A DNA stretch of 64,000 nt from Pontibacillus litoralis JSM 072002 (lineage in GTDB: Bacteria > Bacillota > Bacilli > Bacillales > BH030062), in the NCBI RefSeq assembly GCF_000775615.1, contig NZ_AVPG01000010.1, positions 1-64,000 on the forward strand, written 5' to 3'. Every line of letters begins with the position of its first letter. Position 1 is the stretch's first letter. Below, in pieces: positions 25,697-34,352 of the stretch. The notes under the pieces are model-generated. The model was not told the origin of the DNA, did no database searches, and saw nothing but the letters and a program-made list of their open reading frames with translations. The position numbers were made by a program, and so were the translations under genes.

Positions 25697-25852
25697 GTGT
25701 CAGCAAAAACGGCTAACAAGAAACAACCAATGCAGCAAGAACTAAAACGCAAACCATCTAAACGTCAAAGAAGACAAAAATTTGTTATCTACTTAATGAT
25801 TGTATCCATGCTTCTATCTTCTCTATTAGCTGGAGCATCGTTCTTCCTATAA
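25697..25852 (+). CDS. prli42: Prli42-like stressosome-associated miniprotein (51 aa)
   Basis: A 51-residue protein with GTG start, 6 nt after AAGGAGGA. A basic cytoplasmic N-terminus ending in KRQRRQK precedes a single transmembrane helix FVIYLMIVSMLLSSLLAGA at the very C-terminus. Listeria Prli42, which tethers the stressosome to the membrane, has the same YLM..AML pattern and topology (recalled from the family). The N-terminal part is longer here than in the 31-residue Listeria protein. It has its own promoter and terminator and lies between the methylmalonyl-CoA and pbp genes. Confidence 0.75.
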   Translation: MSAKTANKKQPMQQELKRKPSKRQRRQKFVIYLMIVSMLLSSLLAGASFFL

Positions 25853-25899
25853 CAATGGAAGTAGGACTGTCTTCGAATACAAATGCATTCACGTTCAAG

Positions 25900-25933
25900 A
25901 AGATGATTTCGGTATAAACCGAAATCATCTTTT
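25900..25933 (+). terminator. Terminator of the prli42-like gene
   Basis: AAGATGATTTCGGT pairs with ACCGAAATCATCTT, followed by a T run. Confidence 0.9.
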
Positions 25934-25964
25934 TTAATGAAACGTATAATAGCTGGACTAAAAC

Positions 25965-26017
25965 CTAAAAAAACCCTGAATGCGGGCACTTTTAGGAGCG
26001 TCCCATATTCAGGGTTT
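25965..26017 (-). terminator. Terminator of the penicillin-binding protein gene
   Basis: AAACCCTGAAT (25971-25981) pairs with ATTCAGGGTTT (26007-26017). On the minus strand the stem is followed by a run of T. Confidence 0.75.
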
Positions 26018-26044
26018 CGTATACTATGAAATCCAAGCTGTTCT

Positions 26045-28060
26045 TTATTCAGCGTGTTGTTGAAAAATTTGCTTCACATACTCTTCTACACTTTGACTTC
26101 CATCTTTCGTATCTTCTATCATCATAGATACCATTAAGTCCTTTTTATCGGTGTTCCAAGCAACAAACCACCCTAGCTCTTTACCTTTCTCCCCTTGTTG
26201 TTCCTTGATTTCTGCCGTTCCCGTCTTCCCTGCAATCGCTATATTGTCCACAACTGGTTTATAGGCCGTTCCTTGTGGATGGGAAACAACTTTCTTTAAA
26301 CCAGTTGTTACTTCTTCGATTGTTGCACTGGAGATGACATCCTCATGCCAAGCCTTTTTCTTCTCTTTCCCTTTTTCCATTACTGGTTGTAGTAACGTTC
26401 CACCGGTGACAAATGGCGTATACGATAACGCTGCGTGTAATGTACTCATCTGTACTTGTCCTTGTCCATAACCTGTATCTGCGAGTAATACGTCACTTTC
26501 GAACGGACCTTCTGTAATGATTTGTGATGAGTTAATAGGATATAAGAAAGGTATTTTTTCCCCGAAACCAAATTGCTTACTTTCTTGTAAGAAACGTTCT
26601 CCACCAATATCTAACATCGACCTAGCAAAATAAATATTATCTGAACGATAGAGTGCCTCTTCTAAAGTAACAGCATTATCGGTCGCTGCCCCACTCACAC
26701 GATTAACAGAATAATTCCCCCACCCATCTTGTGAGTAGGATTTTCCTTCAATTTTCATTTCTTTATTAGGGTCAATAACATTTGTTTCTAAACCGACTGC
26801 TGCTGTAATGGCTTTAAAGGTCGACCCAGGAGAATACGTACTAGAAAAACGATTCATCAACGGATTTGTTGAATGTTCAACCAGCTTATTGTATTCCGCT
26901 CCACTCATCCCTAAAATAAACTGATTTGGATCATAGGCCGGACTACTTACTAACGCCTTTACTTCCCCTGTTTGTGGGTGAATGGCTGCCGCTGAGCCCA
27001 TTTGCCCATCCATCTGTTGGTAAATATCTTGTTGCAACGTTGCATCAACCGTTAAATGAATATCTTCTCCATTCTTTGCATCCGTACTTGTAAGCGCCGT
27101 CTTCTTCTCCCCCTGTTCGTCAATTATCGACACTTCCCCTCCTGGTGTGCCACTCAATGATAGTTCGAGTACATTTTCTAATCCTGTGCGTCCGACTACT
27201 GAATGTTTCGTGTATCCTTTATCTTCCCAATCTTTTAATTGCTCTTCTGTAATACTACCAACATAGCCTATTAAATGAGCAGTTGCTTCTCCTTGAGGAT
27301 ACACACGGGCATTCATTTCTTCAAATTTCGTTCCATTTAACGGCCTTAGCTCTTCTATTAGTGACGTATTATCTTTTGATACGGACTTAAGAGGAACAAA
27401 CGAGCCATCTGTGACCCATTCTTGATTTAATTTATCATTGATTTCTGAGACTTTCATATCAAGTAAAGATGCTACTTTTTTCTTTACTGCTTCTTCATCC
27501 CCTTGCATCCATTCTGGTACTAATCCAATTTGAATCATCGTACCGTTAACAGCTAGAGGCTCTCCATTTACGTCAAAAATTTCCCCTCGTGCTGGTTGTA
27601 CTGCTTTTGCCCTCACTTGATCGCCAGCTTCCATCTCAGGGAAAATCATGGATGGACTCCACTTCATCCCCCAACGAGATTCCTCTTCTCCTTCTTCGTA
27701 AACGAACGTTGCTTTATGAGTGGAGGTAATTGTACCACCTAACGTTTCCATGCTTAATTGATAGTCAAAAGACGGCATATCCTCTTCTTTATATGTATTT
27801 TCTTCTTCCGGCAATTTGTATTCTACTTGTATGTTACTAGCTTCTATACCATCATAAATCGTTTCGTACCGATTGATAAACGCTTCTTCGGAAATGCTCT
27901 TTTTTGACTCTGCTGATAACGCGCTGTACATTTTATCATACGCTTGTTCATTCCAAGCATCCATATATTGTTGGAATGTCGTTTCTGGCTTTGGTTTTTC
28001 AGAACAGCCAACCAATACAAATATAAAAAATACACTAAATGAGAACAATAACTTTTTCAT
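26045..28060 (-). CDS. pbpC: Class B penicillin-binding protein, PbpC/MecA-like lipoprotein
   Basis: About 671 residues. The N-terminus is a lipoprotein signal with VGCS (Cys19) and an NTF2-like domain (about 28-140), as in PBP3/MecA-type enzymes. A dimerisation region (about 150-330) and the transpeptidase domain follow, with Ser413 in SPGSTFK, SDN in YRSDNIYFA, and AGKTGTAE. It cross-links peptidoglycan outside the membrane. The MecA-like class includes low-affinity PBPs, but resistance cannot be read from this sequence. The start at 28060 is 8 nt after AGGGGG; an ATG 6 bp upstream is too close. A frameshifted small membrane-protein ORF ends 20 bp upstream. Confidence 0.92.
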   Translation of the reverse strand: MKKLLFSFSVFFIFVLVGCSEKPKPETTFQQYMDAWNEQAYDKMYSALSAESKKSISEEAFINRYETIYDGIEASNIQVEYKLPEEENTYKEEDMPSFDYQLSMETLGGTITSTHKATFVYEEGEEESRWGMKWSPSMIFPEMEAGDQVRAKAVQPARGEIFDVNGEPLAVNGTMIQIGLVPEWMQGDEEAVKKKVASLLDMKVSEINDKLNQEWVTDGSFVPLKSVSKDNTSLIEELRPLNGTKFEEMNARVYPQGEATAHLIGYVGSITEEQLKDWEDKGYTKHSVVGRTGLENVLELSLSGTPGGEVSIIDEQGEKKTALTSTDAKNGEDIHLTVDATLQQDIYQQMDGQMGSAAAIHPQTGEVKALVSSPAYDPNQFILGMSGAEYNKLVEHSTNPLMNRFSSTYSPGSTFKAITAAVGLETNVIDPNKEMKIEGKSYSQDGWGNYSVNRVSGAATDNAVTLEEALYRSDNIYFARSMLDIGGERFLQESKQFGFGEKIPFLYPINSSQIITEGPFESDVLLADTGYGQGQVQMSTLHAALSYTPFVTGGTLLQPVMEKGKEKKKAWHEDVISSATIEEVTTGLKKVVSHPQGTAYKPVVDNIAIAGKTGTAEIKEQQGEKGKELGWFVAWNTDKKDLMVSMMIEDTKDGSQSVEEYVKQIFQQHAE

Positions 28061-28080
28061 CACCATTTCCCCCTACCTCT

Positions 28081-28253
28081 TAAATGTCTCCTTCTTGCTC
28101 ATGTTTCGTTGACCGATGCACATTTTCATGTATATCCTTTACCATCTGAGCAGTGGTTGATCGCTCAATCGCCGTTTTTACAGCATAATAGACAATGCTA
28201 AACAATGCGAAAGCTCCTACAATAAAAATTAAAAACAAGTAAATAATACCCAT
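28081..28253 (-). pseudogene. Small membrane protein ORF upstream of pbpC, frameshifted
   Basis: ATG at 28253 after AGGTAGGAATT opens MGIIYLFLIFIVGAFALLA, a single membrane helix, but stops after 22 codons. In another frame, starting near 28200, the reading continues as SIVYYAVKTAIERSTTAQ and then a charged tail ending EQEGDI, stopping at 28081 just before the pbpC RBS. Adding one base near 28201 would join both parts into a 57-residue membrane protein with a cytosolic amphipathic tail. Either the gene is broken or there is a base error. Function unknown; the spacing suggests an operon with pbpC. Confidence 0.5.
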
Positions 28254-28483
28254 CACAATTCCTACCTTCCCTTATTTCAACCTAAAAAAAAACCATTTTA
28301 TCACTTTTTATCACGTCTTTTTTACAATGATATTAAAATTACATTACAATGGTTGAAATATAGTTCTTTTAACCCATGTTTGTATTATAATAAATCATAG
28401 CGAAATTTTATTACACATAATCCCTTTTATTTTACCATTAAATTACCTTTACACAAAATGAAATAGGAAAAGGAGTCTAAGCG
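28254..28483. other. AT-rich divergent region, pbpC operon / D,D-carboxypeptidase
   Basis: About 230 bp, very AT-rich, with no gene. A TATAAT at 28386-28391 lies about 90 bp before the carboxypeptidase start, but its -35 is poor. AATCCC and similar motifs give nothing recognisable. Confidence 0.35.
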
Positions 28484-29572
28484 ATGCAGAAGATACGAAC
28501 GATATTCGTCCTATTCGGTTGTTTATTTTTCGTTTATGGCACTACTGTTTCTGCTGAGGAGAAGAAAACGCAGCAGATCGATTCGATTATTTCCAGTGAA
28601 GCAGCCGTTTTAATGGACGCCAAATCAGGACAAATTCTTTATAGTAAAAAAGGGGAAAAGCTAATGTACCCCGCTAGCCTAACCAAAATCGCAACCGCTA
28701 TCTACGCAATAGAAAATGGTAACTTACAAGATGTTGTTACAGTTTCTGATCATCTAAAAGAGGTAGAGGGTTCTAAAGTCTACCTTGAAGCAGGCGAACA
28801 ACTGACGTTAAACAAGTTACTGCATGGATTGTTAATAAATTCTGCTAATGATGCTGGAGTAGCAATTGCGGAACATTTACACGGGTCTGTAGAAGCATTC
28901 GCTCATGAACTCAATACGTATTTACAAGATGAAATTGGCGTAAAACATACGAGCTTTAAAAACCCACATGGACTTTTCGAGGAAGATCATCAAACTACTG
29001 CTGTTGATTTAGCGAAAATAACCGAATATGCCATGGAAAACGAAACATTTCGCGAAATAATCGGAACGAAACAATATGAATGGACCAATCAGCAATGGGA
29101 AACGACGTTATATACCCACCACCGCATGTTACGAGAATCTCCTTATGATGGAGTAACAGGAGGAAAGACTGGTTTTATAGACGAAGCTGGAGTCACACTT
29201 GAGACAACAGCTGAGCGGGATGGTTTAAGTTTAATTGTCATTACCCTTAATAGTGATACCCAGAAGGAAGCTTATGAAGATACACGAAATCTATTAGACT
29301 ATGGATTTAACAATTTCGAAACAAAGAGGATTAAAGAAGGGACTATTTTTGAAAGTCCATTCCAACAGTGGAATTCACCGAAAGATTTATACTTCACGGT
29401 ACGTAAAAATAGTCAGTACACTACAGACGTTCAATATGGAATCTTGAACATTTATGCAATGCAAAATGAACCTATTGCATCGTTCCCTTTGCACTACCGT
29501 TATGAAACTGACAATAAGCACCATTCCAATATGGTCCGAAACGAGATTATATCCTTAATAGCCTTTCATTAA
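28484..29572 (+). CDS. D-alanyl-D-alanine carboxypeptidase (DacF/PBP5-like)
   Basis: A 362-residue secreted serine peptidase that trims the terminal D-Ala of peptidoglycan stem peptides. It has a signal peptide ending near VSAEE (residue 25) and the S11 catalytic motifs: Ser65-Lys68 in PASLTKIATA, Ser120-Asn122 in INSANDAG, and Lys228 in GGKTGF. The C-terminal region (about 270-362) is a divergent beta-rich domain and the last residues do not form an obvious amphipathic membrane anchor, so attachment is uncertain. The ATG follows AAAGGAG. It ends at its own terminator. DacF-type enzymes often function in sporulation; specificity here is open. Confidence 0.9.
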   Translation: MQKIRTIFVLFGCLFFVYGTTVSAEEKKTQQIDSIISSEAAVLMDAKSGQILYSKKGEKLMYPASLTKIATAIYAIENGNLQDVVTVSDHLKEVEGSKVYLEAGEQLTLNKLLHGLLINSANDAGVAIAEHLHGSVEAFAHELNTYLQDEIGVKHTSFKNPHGLFEEDHQTTAVDLAKITEYAMENETFREIIGTKQYEWTNQQWETTLYTHHRMLRESPYDGVTGGKTGFIDEAGVTLETTAERDGLSLIVITLNSDTQKEAYEDTRNLLDYGFNNFETKRIKEGTIFESPFQQWNSPKDLYFTVRKNSQYTTDVQYGILNIYAMQNEPIASFPLHYRYETDNKHHSNMVRNEIISLIAFH

Positions 29573-29576
29573 TATC

Positions 29577-29608
29577 GAGCCCAAATTCCCTAATGATTTG
29601 GGCTTCTT
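29577..29608 (+). terminator. Terminator of the D,D-carboxypeptidase gene
   Basis: AGCCCAAAT (29578-29586) pairs with ATTTGGGCT (29595-29604), followed by TCTTC. Confidence 0.75.
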
Positions 29609-29695
29609 CATAAATAAATGGTACATAAATATTGTAATTCATAGCTATAGATGATACACTCAATGCGAACATACATTCTTAACAAGGAGGACACA

Positions 29696-30229
29696 ATGAG
29701 CCAAAAACGACATGTAGTATTATTTATTGCTAGCAGTTTAGATGGATATATTGCAACAAAGGATGAGTCTCTTGAATGGTTATTTAAAGTAGAAGGGAAA
29801 GGAGATAACGGATTTTCACAATTTTATGAAACTACGGATACCATTTTAATGGGTAAGAAAACATATGATTGGATTATAAAGCAAGGTATGGAACATTTTC
29901 CGTATAAGGACAAAGATTGTTATGTATTCACAAGGTCTACTATGGAAGATACAGAAGATGTCAAGGTTGTTCAAAATGATGTAACGTCGTTTGTACAAAG
30001 TCTTAAGAACCAATCAGGAAAGAACATATGGATTGTAGGTGGAGGAGAATTGCTACATACATTCTTACAAGCTCATTTAGTTGATGAACTTATTATAACA
30101 GTTGCTCCGACGCTGATTGGTACAGGGATACCGTTATTTAAAGAAAGAAATGATCACATCAATCTATCATTAAAAGACACGCAGAAATTCAACCAATTCG
30201 TTGAACTACATTATGAAGTTATCAACTAA
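29696..30229 (+). CDS. Dihydrofolate reductase family protein (RibD C-terminal-like)
   Basis: A 177-residue protein of the DHFR-like/RibD-C superfamily. Signatures are VVLFIASSLDGYIA at the N-terminus, TILMGKKTYDWI, VFTRSTMED and the nucleotide-binding IWIVGGGELLHTFL, then TVAPTLIGTGIPLF. Such proteins (YyaP/YwjB type) are predicted NADPH-dependent reductases whose substrates are unknown; they are distinct from true folate-pathway DHFR (DfrA). The ATG at 29696 follows AAGGAGG; an upstream in-frame ATG at 29651 does not. It is a single gene, convergent with an L,D-transpeptidase. Confidence 0.85.
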   Translation: MSQKRHVVLFIASSLDGYIATKDESLEWLFKVEGKGDNGFSQFYETTDTILMGKKTYDWIIKQGMEHFPYKDKDCYVFTRSTMEDTEDVKVVQNDVTSFVQSLKNQSGKNIWIVGGGELLHTFLQAHLVDELIITVAPTLIGTGIPLFKERNDHINLSLKDTQKFNQFVELHYEVIN

Positions 30230-30235
30230 AATGCC

Positions 30236-30745
30236 TTATTTCTCTTTCACAGCATTGAATTGTTTTGCCAATTCGACAAAGGTTTGATTACTCGATACAA
30301 CAGCTATCTTCGTTCCAATTGGAATGCGATTATATAAATATTCCACGTCTTTATTGTGCATACGAATGCAGCCATTTGACACGTACTTCCCTATAGATTC
30401 AGGTCGATTAGTGCCATGAACCCCGTACATTCGGCCATCTGTATGCAGTGCGTCAAACCCTATCCACCTTGTACCTAACGGATTACGAGGATCACCACCA
30501 GGAATGTTTAGTTTACGGTAATAAGGATTAATTGCTTTCACTGTAAACGTGTGCACACCCTCAGGGGTTAAATCAGCCGTTTTTCCTGTCGCTACATGGA
30601 ATACGCGTTGCACGTTCCCTTTATCAATATATGCGAGCTGATTCGTTTGTTTATTTACAATGACCATAGGGTACCCAGGCGATGGGTTCTCCCCTACTGG
30701 CCATATAGGAGACATAAATAATAAAAAAACGAGCAAGCTTTTCAT
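30236..30745 (-). CDS. L,D-transpeptidase (YkuD domain)
   Basis: A 169-residue secreted enzyme, with a short N-terminal hydrophobic segment (MKSLLVFLLFMSP) acting as signal or anchor. The YkuD domain fills the rest: GYPMVIVNKQTNQLAYI, TPEGVHTFTV, GTRWIGFDAL and the catalytic block HGTNRPESIGKYVSNGCIRM, with His110 and nucleophile Cys126. It forms 3-3 cross-links or attaches proteins to peptidoglycan outside the membrane. There is no LysM domain, unlike B. subtilis YkuD. The ATG follows AAAGGAGAG. Confidence 0.9.
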   Translation of the reverse strand: MKSLLVFLLFMSPIWPVGENPSPGYPMVIVNKQTNQLAYIDKGNVQRVFHVATGKTADLTPEGVHTFTVKAINPYYRKLNIPGGDPRNPLGTRWIGFDALHTDGRMYGVHGTNRPESIGKYVSNGCIRMHNKDVEYLYNRIPIGTKIAVVSSNQTFVELAKQFNAVKEK

Positions 30746-30796
30746 ACCTTCTCTCCTTTGAAATGAAAGTTATATGTAGCTTGCCCGAAACATGTA

Positions 30797-31747
30797 TTAT
30801 ATATCACTTTTCTTAAACATACGCTTAATAATTAAATATTGTTCCACCTCATTTAATAAAGTAAATAAATTGGCTCTTTCCTCAAATTCCTCTCTCGTTA
30901 TCGGCAATGTTTGTTGTTCAAACTCTTTACGCATATCCTTAATGTCATTTAAAAACAAAACTGCCGTATTTCCTGGGTGAATATTTTTTGATAAATCTTC
31001 GAAAAAGTCAGCAATGCGCATCGATTCTCCTGAAGCATTATGAATTCGACTAATTAGCGGAAGCATTCTTTCTAATAAATCAAATTGCTTCTGTCTCATC
31101 TGAAAATAATGATAATATTCATGGTGCCCTTTAAAGAGTCGGTTCTCCACATCACGATAAGCTAACGCCTTCGATTCGTCTAAAATTTCTGCTGTAATCG
31201 TTATTTCGTGCCCTGTCCACTCTTGATCACCTGTTCGAAGATAAAAAGCCATTTCACGAAAAATTGCGGCAAAATTTTGCTCAACTAATTGCTGCTTTTT
31301 CTTTAATTTCGCTTCCAAACTAGGCATATACAAGTTTAACAACAAGGCGACACCTATTCCTACGGTAATCAATAAAAACTCATTAACTAACGTTTCACTA
31401 GTTATATCCCCAGAATCATACAAATGCAAAATAATAACCGAACTTGTCACTATTCCTTGATGCACTTTTAGCTTAACCGTTGTTGGAATAAACAGCAGCA
31501 ACATAATCCCTATCGCAAGAGGGTTGTAACCAATGATATTAAAGAAAGCAAAGGAAAACATCATAGCTAACAAACAAGCGGCAAATCGAGAAGAAGCACT
31601 TTCTATCGACCTTTTTCTCGTGTTCTGTATACACAAAATGGTTAAAATACCAGCTGAAGCAAAGTTGGTAAGGGAAAGCATTTGAGCAATCCATATTGCA
31701 ATTGGTGTGCCGATTGCCGTTTTGATCGTACGATATCCAATTTTCAC
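30797..31747 (-). CDS. yqjA: Aromatic acid exporter family membrane protein (YqjA-like)
   Basis: A 316-residue protein: the N-terminal half (about 1-145) has four to six transmembrane helices, and the C-terminal half (about 150-316) is a cytoplasmic alpha-helical domain (ArAE_1_C type). This is the layout of B. subtilis YqjA. The family is named after aromatic acid exporters, but the substrate is not established. The start is GTG at 31747 behind AAGGAGA. B. subtilis also has yqiW (brxB) next to yqjA in this order, so the pair is conserved. Confidence 0.85.
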   Translation of the reverse strand: MKIGYRTIKTAIGTPIAIWIAQMLSLTNFASAGILTILCIQNTRKRSIESASSRFAACLLAMMFSFAFFNIIGYNPLAIGIMLLLFIPTTVKLKVHQGIVTSSVIILHLYDSGDITSETLVNEFLLITVGIGVALLLNLYMPSLEAKLKKKQQLVEQNFAAIFREMAFYLRTGDQEWTGHEITITAEILDESKALAYRDVENRLFKGHHEYYHYFQMRQKQFDLLERMLPLISRIHNASGESMRIADFFEDLSKNIHPGNTAVLFLNDIKDMRKEFEQQTLPITREEFEERANLFTLLNEVEQYLIIKRMFKKSDI

Positions 31748-31771
31748 AATTTTATCTCCTTACATGAAAAT

Positions 31772-31805
31772 GACGAAAAAGATGGCCATTTGACCATCTT
31801 TTTCG
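31772..31805 (-). terminator. Terminator of brxB
   Basis: GAAAAAGATGGCCA pairs with ACCATCTTTTTC over a small loop between brxB and yqjA, which implies separate transcripts or attenuation. Confidence 0.75.
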
Positions 31806-31812
31806 TAGTTTC

Positions 31813-32244
31813 TTACACTTCTTCACAATGTTGATCAAAGATTTTTTGTAAGCGATTCACTACTTGAATTGGATCAAACCCTTCAATATCGTGACGCTCT
31901 ACCATCGTTACAATCTCCCCATCCTTCAGAAACGCAAAAGAAGGAGAAGAAGGTGGAAAGCCTTTAAAATATTCACGCGCACGCTCGGTTGCCTCTCGGT
32001 CTTGTCCAGCAAAAACTGTTACAAGGTGATCCGGCCGTTTATCATAATGAATTGAATGAGCAGCAGCTGGACGTGCAATACCTCCTGCACAACCGCATAC
32101 TGAATTTATCATGACTAAAGTCGTTCCTTTACGTTGTAATGCTTCATCTACTTCTTCAGGTGTTGTTACATGCTCATAACCAGCTTGTTCCATCTCTGTA
32201 CGAGCTTGTGTAACAACGTCATTCATAAACAAATTAAAATCCAT
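31813..32244 (-). CDS. brxB: Bacilliredoxin (BrxA/BrxB, YqiW-like)
   Basis: A 143-residue thioredoxin-fold protein with the characteristic CGC active site (Cys50-Gly-Cys52) in [13 protein letters not shown], which is diagnostic for bacilliredoxins. It removes bacillithiol from S-bacillithiolated proteins in the cytoplasm after oxidative stress. The adjacency to yqjA identifies it as the YqiW/BrxB paralogue rather than YphP/BrxA. Its presence implies that the organism makes bacillithiol. Confidence 0.93.
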   Translation of the reverse strand: MDFNLFMNDVVTQARTEMEQAGYEHVTTPEEVDEALQRKGTTLVMINSVCGCAGGIARPAAAHSIHYDKRPDHLVTVFAGQDREATERAREYFKGFPPSSPSFAFLKDGEIVTMVERHDIEGFDPIQVVNRLQKIFDQHCEEV

Positions 32245-32469
32245 GGATGCATAGCTCCTTTATATTGGTGTTACTTACTACCGTCATATTACCAAGTTTT
32301 ACGCACCGTTTCAACGGAAATGTGAAGAATGCGGTTTGCATAAACGTAATCGTTCCACATTCTACAAATAATTTAGAAATTACTAGCCGCGCCACGCAAC
32401 AGCAATCATATTGCCCAAACTAACTAAACACCTATCATTTCTTAATATTCAAAAAACAAAGAAAATATA

Positions 32470-32498
32470 TTGACCTCTTTTATTCCATGACTTATAAT
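32470..32498 (+). promoter_or_regulatory. Promoter of the homocysteine methyltransferase transcript
   Basis: TTGACC (32470-32475), 17-bp spacer, perfect TATAAT (32493-32498), 24 bp before the SAM aptamer. Confidence 0.8.
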
Positions 32499-32521
32499 GA
32501 TTGGTAATTGCATAGTAGTAT

Positions 32522-32678
32522 CTCTTATCAAGAGTGGCTGAGGGAATAGGCCCTGTGAAGCCCGGCAACCTTTCTATTTTCGACGGAAAAGGTGCTACAT
32601 CCTACAGGCAATACGTCTGAAAGATAAGAGGAGGAATCCATACATACGCCCTCTTCTTATTTTGGAAGAGGGCTTTTT
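32522..32678 (+). ncRNA. SAM-I (S-box) riboswitch with terminator, upstream of homocysteine methyltransferase
   Basis: P1 CTCTTATC (32522-32529) pairs with GATAAGAG (32623-32630). Core elements GAGGGAATAGGCCC, TGAAGCCCGGCAACC and GGTGCTACATCC are present. The terminator GCCCTCTTC...GAAGAGGGC plus five T (32648-32678) follows. It is nearly identical in its core to the riboswitch at 12708-12860. Confidence 0.96.
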
Positions 32679-32723
32679 GTATTCCCTTCTATTCTAATAT
32701 AGATGTCAAGGAGGAAATGATTG

Positions 32724-33773
32724 ATGAAACGATCCCTAGAACAAAGACTTAAAGATGGACCGGTTATTTGTGGAGAAGGATATTTATTCGAGTTGGAACG
32801 CAGAGGTTACTTACAAGCAGGTTCCTTTGTACCAGAAGTGGCATTAGATAATCCCGAGGCGCTTAAGCAAACGTACCGTGATTATATGAATGCTGGGTCA
32901 GACGTTGTTCTTGCTTTTACGTATAATGCTCATAGGGAAAAAATGAGGATTATTGGAAAAGAACAATTGCTAGAACCACTAAACCGTCAAGCGATTCGTC
33001 TAGCAAAGGAGGTAGCAAAGGAGCACCCTCATGAAGAGGCGTTAGTAGCTGGGAACATTTCGAATACGAACTTATTTGACCCAACTGATGAACACGCTAA
33101 ACAAACCGTTCGACAAATATTCAGAGAGATGGTGGGATGGTGTAAGGAAGAAGGTGTTGATTTTGTAAATGGAGAAACGTTTTATTACTTCGAGGAAGCG
33201 CAGATTGCTTTAGAAGAAATTGCAAAACAACAGTTACCCGCCGTAATTACGCTCGGGTTAATGGGGGAAAACAAGTTACGTGATGGCTATAAAGTGGAAG
33301 AGGCTTGTCACCTGCTACAACAAAATGGCGCGTTAGTCGTTGGCATGAATTGTTTCCGTGGTCCCCAAACGATGCAGCCCTATATCGAGAAAATTAGAGC
33401 GACAACCGCTGGATACGTGGCTGCTTTACCTGTTCCATATCGTACTTCAGAAGCACACCCTACTTTCTTCAACTTACCTGATATTGGTTGTGCTTGTCAT
33501 TTGCCAACCGAAACGACATTTCCTACTTCCTTAGATCCTCTTTATTGTAATCGTTACGAACTTGCACAATGGGCAAAGGAAGCCTTTAATATCGGAGTGA
33601 ATTATTTCGGCTTATGCTGCGGGGCATCACCAAGTATGTTAAGGGAAGTAGCCGAAACAGTTGGCCGGAAAACTATAAATTCAAAGTACTCCCCAAATAT
33701 GGAGAAACATTTCTTGTTCGGAACAGATAAAACGTTGAAAAAACACAATGTTGCTTATCGCGTAAAAGCATAA
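32724..33773 (+). CDS. Homocysteine S-methyltransferase (B12-independent)
   Basis: A 349-residue single-domain enzyme of the homocysteine S-methyltransferase (MmuM/BHMT) family, which makes methionine from homocysteine and a methyl donor such as S-methylmethionine, SAM or betaine. The zinc ligands are Cys210 in GMNC and Cys298-Cys299 in GLCCGA; NGETFYYFEEA is also typical. No B12 or folate domain is present, so it is not MetH. The donor is undetermined. The ATG at 32724 follows AAGGAGG. Regulation by the upstream SAM riboswitch supports a methionine-synthesis role and complements the metY-hom operon. Confidence 0.9.
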   Translation: MKRSLEQRLKDGPVICGEGYLFELERRGYLQAGSFVPEVALDNPEALKQTYRDYMNAGSDVVLAFTYNAHREKMRIIGKEQLLEPLNRQAIRLAKEVAKEHPHEEALVAGNISNTNLFDPTDEHAKQTVRQIFREMVGWCKEEGVDFVNGETFYYFEEAQIALEEIAKQQLPAVITLGLMGENKLRDGYKVEEACHLLQQNGALVVGMNCFRGPQTMQPYIEKIRATTAGYVAALPVPYRTSEAHPTFFNLPDIGCACHLPTETTFPTSLDPLYCNRYELAQWAKEAFNIGVNYFGLCCGASPSMLREVAETVGRKTINSKYSPNMEKHFLFGTDKTLKKHNVAYRVKA

Positions 33774-33867
33774 TTATGATTAGGATTGTGACTAATAGAC
33801 GCTGCGTTAAAACCAAAACTAACAGTAGCTGCAACTATACTACATGAATAATCAGGCCCACCTTAAC

Positions 33868-33903
33868 AAAAAAGCTCTTTCCTACTGTTGTAAGAAAGAG
33901 CTC
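33868..33903 (-). terminator. Terminator between methyltransferase and ferredoxin genes
   Basis: AAAGCTCTTTC pairs with GAAAGAGCT; on the minus strand a run of six T follows. It may also end the plus-strand methyltransferase transcript. Confidence 0.75.
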
Positions 33904-33943
33904 TATTCCTTAATATTTATCCATTACTTCAAGACGAAAGACT

Positions 33944-34204
33944 TTACACGTTTAATGGTACCGTTTGACAAGCTAACCGAAAACCATTCGATAATTCATC
34001 TTCTAATTTTGTATGTTCTTTCGGTGTTGGCTTATTTACAGCATCTTGTCCAGTTAATAATTCAACTCTACAACGTGTGCAGTTCCCTTTTTGACACTTA
34101 TAATCCAACGGAACCTCCTGCTCAAATGCAGCAGCTAATAACGATTTCCCTTTAACCGCTTCAATCTCATACACGTTGCCTTCTTGTTGTACTTTGATTA
34201 ACAT
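33944..34204 (-). CDS. 2Fe-2S ferredoxin (plant-type)
   Basis: An 86-residue electron carrier. The [2Fe-2S] ligands are Cys37, Cys42 and Cys45 in YKCQKGNCTRCRV and Cys79 in RLACQ, the plant-type C-x4-C-x2-C...C spacing. A KGKSLLAAAFEQEVPL loop precedes the cluster, as in small Bacillus ferredoxins. It is encoded alone with its own terminator, so the redox partner is not identified by context. Confidence 0.92.
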   Translation of the reverse strand: MLIKVQQEGNVYEIEAVKGKSLLAAAFEQEVPLDYKCQKGNCTRCRVELLTGQDAVNKPTPKEHTKLEDELSNGFRLACQTVPLNV

Positions 34205-34352
34205 TACTATTCCCCCTGCTTATGTAAAGTTCGCTACTTACATTAACTATTGTATGGGTAATCCATTAAAGTAGCAAGAGAGCACCCCCTCTACTCACTT
34301 GCTGCTGATATATCAAAAGTTAGGGAACATCACATGACAAGGAGGTAATGCA

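Noticed and set aside
25540-25752. Minus-strand 70-codon frame over the prli42-like gene
   Set aside because: No RBS, odd composition, and the opposite strand carries a better supported gene with promoter, RBS and terminator.
33844-34155. Plus-strand 103-codon frame over the ferredoxin gene
   Set aside because: Antisense to a gene with all four cluster cysteines; starts in the terminator hairpin.
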